Positions 7,701 to 9,422 of a stretch of 9,422 nt of DNA are shown here, in pieces. The stretch covers positions 1-9,422 of the forward strand of contig CALCBQ010000162.1 of the NCBI GenBank assembly GCA_937897215.1, in the 5' to 3' direction. Under the pieces are notes generated by a model that had not been told where the DNA came from, ran no database searches, and saw only the letters and a program-made list of their open reading frames with translations. This DNA comes from an uncultured Clostridia bacterium (GTDB taxonomy: Bacteria > Bacillota > Clostridia > Oscillospirales > Acutalibacteraceae). Both the position numbers and the translations under genes were made by a program. Every line of letters starts with the position of its first letter. Position 1 is the stretch's first letter.

Positions 7701-7930
7701 ATAATCTTTGTAAGTGTAGGGATTGTAAGTGGCTCAATGTAAACTTTGTCTGCAATATCGCCATCAGTCATTATTGTTGCAGGGTTAGAGTTTACGAGAA
7801 CAACCTCAACGCCTTCTTCTTTAAGAGAGCGGCAGGCCTGAGTGCCCGCATAGTCAAATTCGGCTGCCTGACCAATGATAATAGGACCTGAGCCGATAAC
7901 CATTACTTTTTTAATGCTTTTATCTAACAT
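4721..7930 (-). CDS. carB: Carbamoyl-phosphate synthase large subunit
   Basis: This 1069-residue protein is full length for the family. It joins bicarbonate, ammonia and two ATP to make carbamoyl phosphate for pyrimidine and arginine synthesis. Two homologous ATP-grasp halves are visible. The first has GSGPIIIGQAAEFDYAG (13-29) and EVNPRVSRSSALASKATG (297-314). The second has GSGPIRIGQGVEFDYCSVHS (558-577) and EVNPRSSRTVPYISKVTG (835-852). IHTGDS (241-246) and IHSGDS (781-786) are the matching loops of each half. Residues about 938-1069 are the MGS-like allosteric domain (FYATPGT, IINTPTHG). No key ATP-grasp motif appears lost. The ATG is 1 nt after the carA stop, and its AAGGAGGG site lies within the last carA codons, so translation is coupled. 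The MGS domain suggests allosteric nucleotide control, but the effector cannot be read. Confidence 0.98.
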   Translation of the reverse strand: MLDKSIKKVMVIGSGPIIIGQAAEFDYAGTQACRSLKEEGVEVVLVNSNPATIMTDGDIADKVYIEPLTIPTLTKIIEKEKPDSLLPSLGGQTGLNLAMELNELGILKENNVRLIGINAESIKKAEDRQEFKDTMEAIGEPCIESLVVETVEDALEFSAKIGYPVIVRPAYTLGGTGGGIAYDEAQLHEIASNGIRLSRVNQVLIEKCISGWKEIEFETMRDSKGNCITICSMENMDPVGIHTGDSIVVAPAQTLMDKEYSMLRNAALNIIDALDIQGGCNVQFALHPTSFKYAVIEVNPRVSRSSALASKATGFPIARVASKIALGLGLDEIPNAVTGKTFASFEPTIDYIVCKFPKWPFDKFVTAKKTLGTQMKATGEVMSIARTFEAALHKSLHSLEENKESLLLDSFMEMSIEEVHEALYNVDNLRVYAIAVAIYKGIALEEIHDITKIDMWFLNKIKNIVDMEKVLKSGKCDKETLFKAKKMGFTDNVIAKNVGTTKSAINNMRKLWGITPSFSIVDTCAAEFKAQTPYYYSDYGIANEVNPKTDKKKIMVLGSGPIRIGQGVEFDYCSVHSVWALKKAGCEAIIVNNNPETVSTDFDVSDKLYFEPLTPEYVTSIVELENPDGAIVQFGGQTAIKLTKTLNDLGVKILGTDADHVDAAEDRERFDEILEFCDIARPKGQTVFTAQEAIAAAHSLGYPVLVRPSYVLGGQGMQIAASDEDILEFMDIITRTIPDLSEHPVLVDKYLMGQEVEVDAICDGKDILIPGIMEHIDRAGIHSGDSISVYPAVTLSAKVQKTIVDYTKRLASALHVIGMMNIQFIVLRETVYIIEVNPRSSRTVPYISKVTGIPAISLATRAMLGERIADMGYGTGLYKNSGYYAIKLPVFSFEKIIGADTSLGPEMKSTGEVLGISTDYNEALLKAFEGGGVSMPKDAKIVVTVRDKDKKEVGEMLKEFKDSEFEFYATPGTCKVIREAGIECKEVNPLTGTSPNIMEMLQNGEVSLIINTPTHGRLANRDGFKLRRLAVESGTSCLTSLDAALSVMRSTFVVPDGKMSLTDIASLKL

Positions 7931-7931
7931 T

Positions 7932-8969
7932 TTATTTGCCCTCCTTAATCAAATTTTTAAAATCTTCAAACAAGAAAGCAGTGTTTGGACCTTTAACTGT
8001 GTCAGGAATAAACTGAACAGTTAAAGCGTTCTTATATTTAAGACCTTCAATTGTCTTGTCGTTAACATTAGCGCAAAGCACATCTGCGTTTGCAGGAACT
8101 TCTGTAACTGCGTAACCGTGATTATGTGCTGTAATATATGTCTTGTCTTTATCGTTAAATCTTACAGGGTAGTTGCAACCTCTATGACCGTGAAGCATTT
8201 TTTCTACCTTACCACCATTTGCAAGGGCAACAAGCTGGTGTCCTAAGCCTATTGCAAAAATTGGCATGTTGTTATCCATAAGTTTCTTGATTTCTTTGAT
8301 TGTATCAGCAAATGAGTCGTGGTCTTCAACACCGTTACTGATTACAACGCCCTCATATCCACCGTTGAGAATTTCGTCTGCATTAAGTGTTGCAAATTTA
8401 GTAACAGCAAAACCGTGCTGTGCAAAAGCATTTACAAAACTCTTTCTTGCACCAAGGTCGATAAATGCAACTTTAACGCCCTCGTCAGAAATAACTTCGT
8501 CAACACCTTTGTATTCATTTTTGATTTCAAATGCTTTCATTTTGTTAAGTAAAGCATCTTTATCAGAAATATCGTCAGTAATAATTGCTTTCATAGCACC
8601 ATTTTCACGAACATTCATAACGATTGCACGATTATCAAGTTCTGTAACACAAGGAATGTTATGTTTAACAAGGAACTCCTCAAGAGTCATTTCGTTTCTG
8701 AAGTTAGATGGAGTATCACAAAGTTCGTGAACTAAAAGTGCAGCAGGGTAGAGCTTGTCGCTTTCCATATCCTCAAGACAAACACCATAGTTGCCGATAA
8801 GAGGGTAGGTCATAACAACACCTAAGCCTGCATTTGATGGGTCAGAAAGCATTTCAACATATCCGGTCATTGATGTGTTGAAAATAACTTCACATACAGT
8901 TTCTTTGAATTTCGCAGCAGCTTGTCCTTCAAAAACAGCGCCGTTTTCAAGCATTAAATACGCTTTCAA
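7932..8969 (-). CDS. carA: Carbamoyl-phosphate synthase small subunit with a degenerate glutaminase site
   Basis: This 345-residue protein aligns along its length with CarA. The N-terminal domain has EVIFNTSMTGYVEML (27-41), TYPLIGNYGV (54-63) and ELCDTPSNFRNEMTLEEFL (82-100). The C-terminal half is a class I amidotransferase fold. CarA normally releases ammonia from glutamine using a Cys-His-Glu triad. Here GICLGHQ reads AIGLGHQ (239-245), so the nucleophile is Gly241. QYHPEA reads QFIPDT (319-324), so His is Ile321 and Glu is Asp323. The oxyanion loop SNGPGDP reads SNGVEDH (211-217). NHG (283-285) and Gln245 remain. I infer no glutaminase activity and a structural or regulatory role. The start is TTG 8969-8967 (MKAYLMLENG, typical CarA opening), with AAAGG 12 nt or GGTG 6 nt upstream; ATG at codon 6 is a weaker option. 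Confidence 0.93.
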   Translation of the reverse strand: MKAYLMLENGAVFEGQAAAKFKETVCEVIFNTSMTGYVEMLSDPSNAGLGVVMTYPLIGNYGVCLEDMESDKLYPAALLVHELCDTPSNFRNEMTLEEFLVKHNIPCVTELDNRAIVMNVRENGAMKAIITDDISDKDALLNKMKAFEIKNEYKGVDEVISDEGVKVAFIDLGARKSFVNAFAQHGFAVTKFATLNADEILNGGYEGVVISNGVEDHDSFADTIKEIKKLMDNNMPIFAIGLGHQLVALANGGKVEKMLHGHRGCNYPVRFNDKDKTYITAHNHGYAVTEVPANADVLCANVNDKTIEGLKYKNALTVQFIPDTVKGPNTAFLFEDFKNLIKEGK

Positions 8970-9005
8970 AATTCACACCAGCCTTTCGATTTATTTCAAC
9001 TAATT

Positions 9006-9034
9006 ATTATACTATATAATATTGTATTATTCAA
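9006..9034 (-). promoter_or_regulatory. carAB promoter
   Basis: TTGAAT (9034-9029) and a perfect TATAAT (9011-9006) are separated by 17 nt on the minus strand. The start would be near 8999, giving a leader of about 30 nt before the TTG of carA. That leader is too short for a PyrR attenuator or other folded switch, so this promoter alone offers no visible pyrimidine-responsive RNA control. Confidence 0.7.
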
Positions 9035-9056
9035 TAATAAAATATTGAAAAAACAC

Positions 9057-9087
9057 AAAAAAAATAACGACGGTAAATCCGTCGTTA
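9057..9087 (-). terminator. Intrinsic terminator of the 37-codon gene
   Basis: A 9-bp stem TAACGACGG/CCGTCGTTA (9087-9079 with 9073-9065) with a 5-nt ATTTA loop is followed by eight T residues on the minus strand (9064-9057). The first three bases of the stem are the TAA stop codon of the small gene. It lies 22 nt upstream of the carA -35 box. Confidence 0.88.
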
Positions 9088-9198
9088 AAAAACAAATGAA
9101 AAATGAGAAATACTACCGCTTGTAATTTGTGAACAACCGATAGAAGAAGGAATAGCAGTAGCAATGTTTTTCTGTTTACAAACTTGTTTTACGAACAT
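9085..9198 (-). CDS. Small 37-residue protein of unknown function
   Basis: A short frame starts at ATG 9198-9196 and ends at TAA 9087-9085. It is preceded by AAGGAG (9212-9207) at 8 nt, by a near-ideal promoter, and is followed at once by a strong terminator, so it looks like a complete single-gene unit. The peptide starts MFVKQVCKQKN, then becomes uncharged and rich in Ser, Thr, Ile and Gly (IATAIPSSIGCSQ, 12-24) and ends hydrophobic and aromatic (HFSFVF). It has two Cys (7 and 22), no acidic residue, and no clear membrane helix. I do not recognise it. A basic leader with a Ser/Thr/Cys core resembles modified-peptide precursors in outline, but no modification enzyme is in the window. A signalling peptide, small toxin or leader peptide for carA are alternatives. 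Confidence 0.68.
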   Translation of the reverse strand: MFVKQVCKQKNIATAIPSSIGCSQITSGSISHFSFVF

Positions 9199-9227
9199 TG
9201 TTACCACTCCTTAAATTTACTGTATGA

Positions 9228-9256
9228 ATTTTACCATAAATCAAAAAATCAGTCAA
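9228..9256 (-). promoter_or_regulatory. Promoter of the 37-codon gene
   Basis: TTGACT (9256-9251) and TAAAAT (9233-9228) are 17 nt apart on the minus strand, and TGG directly before the -10 gives an extended -10 element. The start would be near 9221, about 22 nt before the ATG. This is the best promoter match in the window. Confidence 0.75.
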
Positions 9257-9372
9257 CACAAAATCACGAAAAAAATCACTTTTGGCAAAATATATAAAAA
9301 GGTAAATTTATAATACTATGTAATTTAGTAATAATTTTACGATTGAAATAAATTAGAGTTTGTCGAACAGAA

Positions 9373-9400
9373 TGCAAAGTGCAAAATGCAAAGCGCAAAG
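9373..9400. repeat. Four tandem 7-mers of TGCAAAG type
   Basis: Units at 9373-9379, 9380-9386, 9387-9393 and 9394-9400 read TGCAAAG, TGCAAAA, TGCAAAG and CGCAAAG. The array lies in AT-rich non-coding DNA upstream of the small gene. The rest of 9257-9422 shows no supported gene. Confidence 0.7.
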
Positions 9401-9422
9401 TGTTGGAACTGCGTTGCAATTG

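Noticed and set aside
4721..7930. Many shorter frames on both strands within carB and carA
   Set aside because: They are out-of-frame shadows of strongly conserved coding sequence, with leucine-rich, low-complexity translations and no ribosome sites.
8238..8250. Cys-to-Gly change in CarA as a single-base sequencing error
   Set aside because: TGC to GGC is one base, but the catalytic His and Glu and the oxyanion loop are also changed, and the frame is intact. One error cannot explain all of these.
9372..9422. Plus-strand frame starting ATG at 9372 and open to the right edge
   Set aside because: It has no ribosome site, is very short in the window and is built from the 7-mer repeat.

Overview
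The window is AT-rich DNA from a low-GC Gram-positive bacterium. I infer class Clostridia, probably an Oscillospirales/Ruminococcaceae-type gut organism. The grounds are strong AAGGAG-type Shine-Dalgarno sites, frequent GTG/TTG starts, sigma-A-like promoters, U-tract terminators, and a QueT queuosine-precursor transporter and DUF2974 hydrolase of Firmicutes type. No rRNA, tRNA, IS element or CRISPR array is visible. Genus-level placement cannot be made from this stretch alone.

Layout from left to right. (1) 1-427, minus: the 5' end of an unrecognised gene running off the left edge. (2) 428-589: a divergent intergenic region with two face-to-face promoters and a 12-bp leader hairpin. (3) 590-1279, plus: a calcineurin-like metallophosphoesterase ending in a perfect-palindrome terminator. 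(4) 1397-2065, plus: a hemolysin III/PAQR-family membrane protein. (5) 2098-2132: a strong terminator between convergent transcripts. (6) 4631 down to 2137, minus: a DUF2974 alpha/beta hydrolase, then a preQ1-I-like riboswitch with queT, then a soluble unknown protein whose ribosome site overlaps the queT stop. (7) 8969 down to 4721, minus: carA-carB, encoding carbamoyl-phosphate synthase, with a promoter about 30 nt upstream and a terminator after carB. (8) 9198 down to 9085, minus: a 37-residue small gene with its own promoter, Shine-Dalgarno site and terminator. (9) 9257-9422: AT-rich non-coding sequence with four tandem 7-mers.

How the genes work together. CarA and CarB should make carbamoyl phosphate for pyrimidines and arginine. 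However, the CarA here has lost all three catalytic residues of its glutaminase site (Cys to Gly, His to Ile, Glu to Asp) and part of the oxyanion loop, while CarB looks complete. I infer an enzyme that uses free ammonia, in the manner of mammalian CPS1. This is the most notable point in the window. Second is the compact 37-codon gene just upstream of carA, whose stop codon is built into its terminator stem. Third is a translational preQ1-type switch inside an operon, controlling queT and possibly the unknown gene after it.
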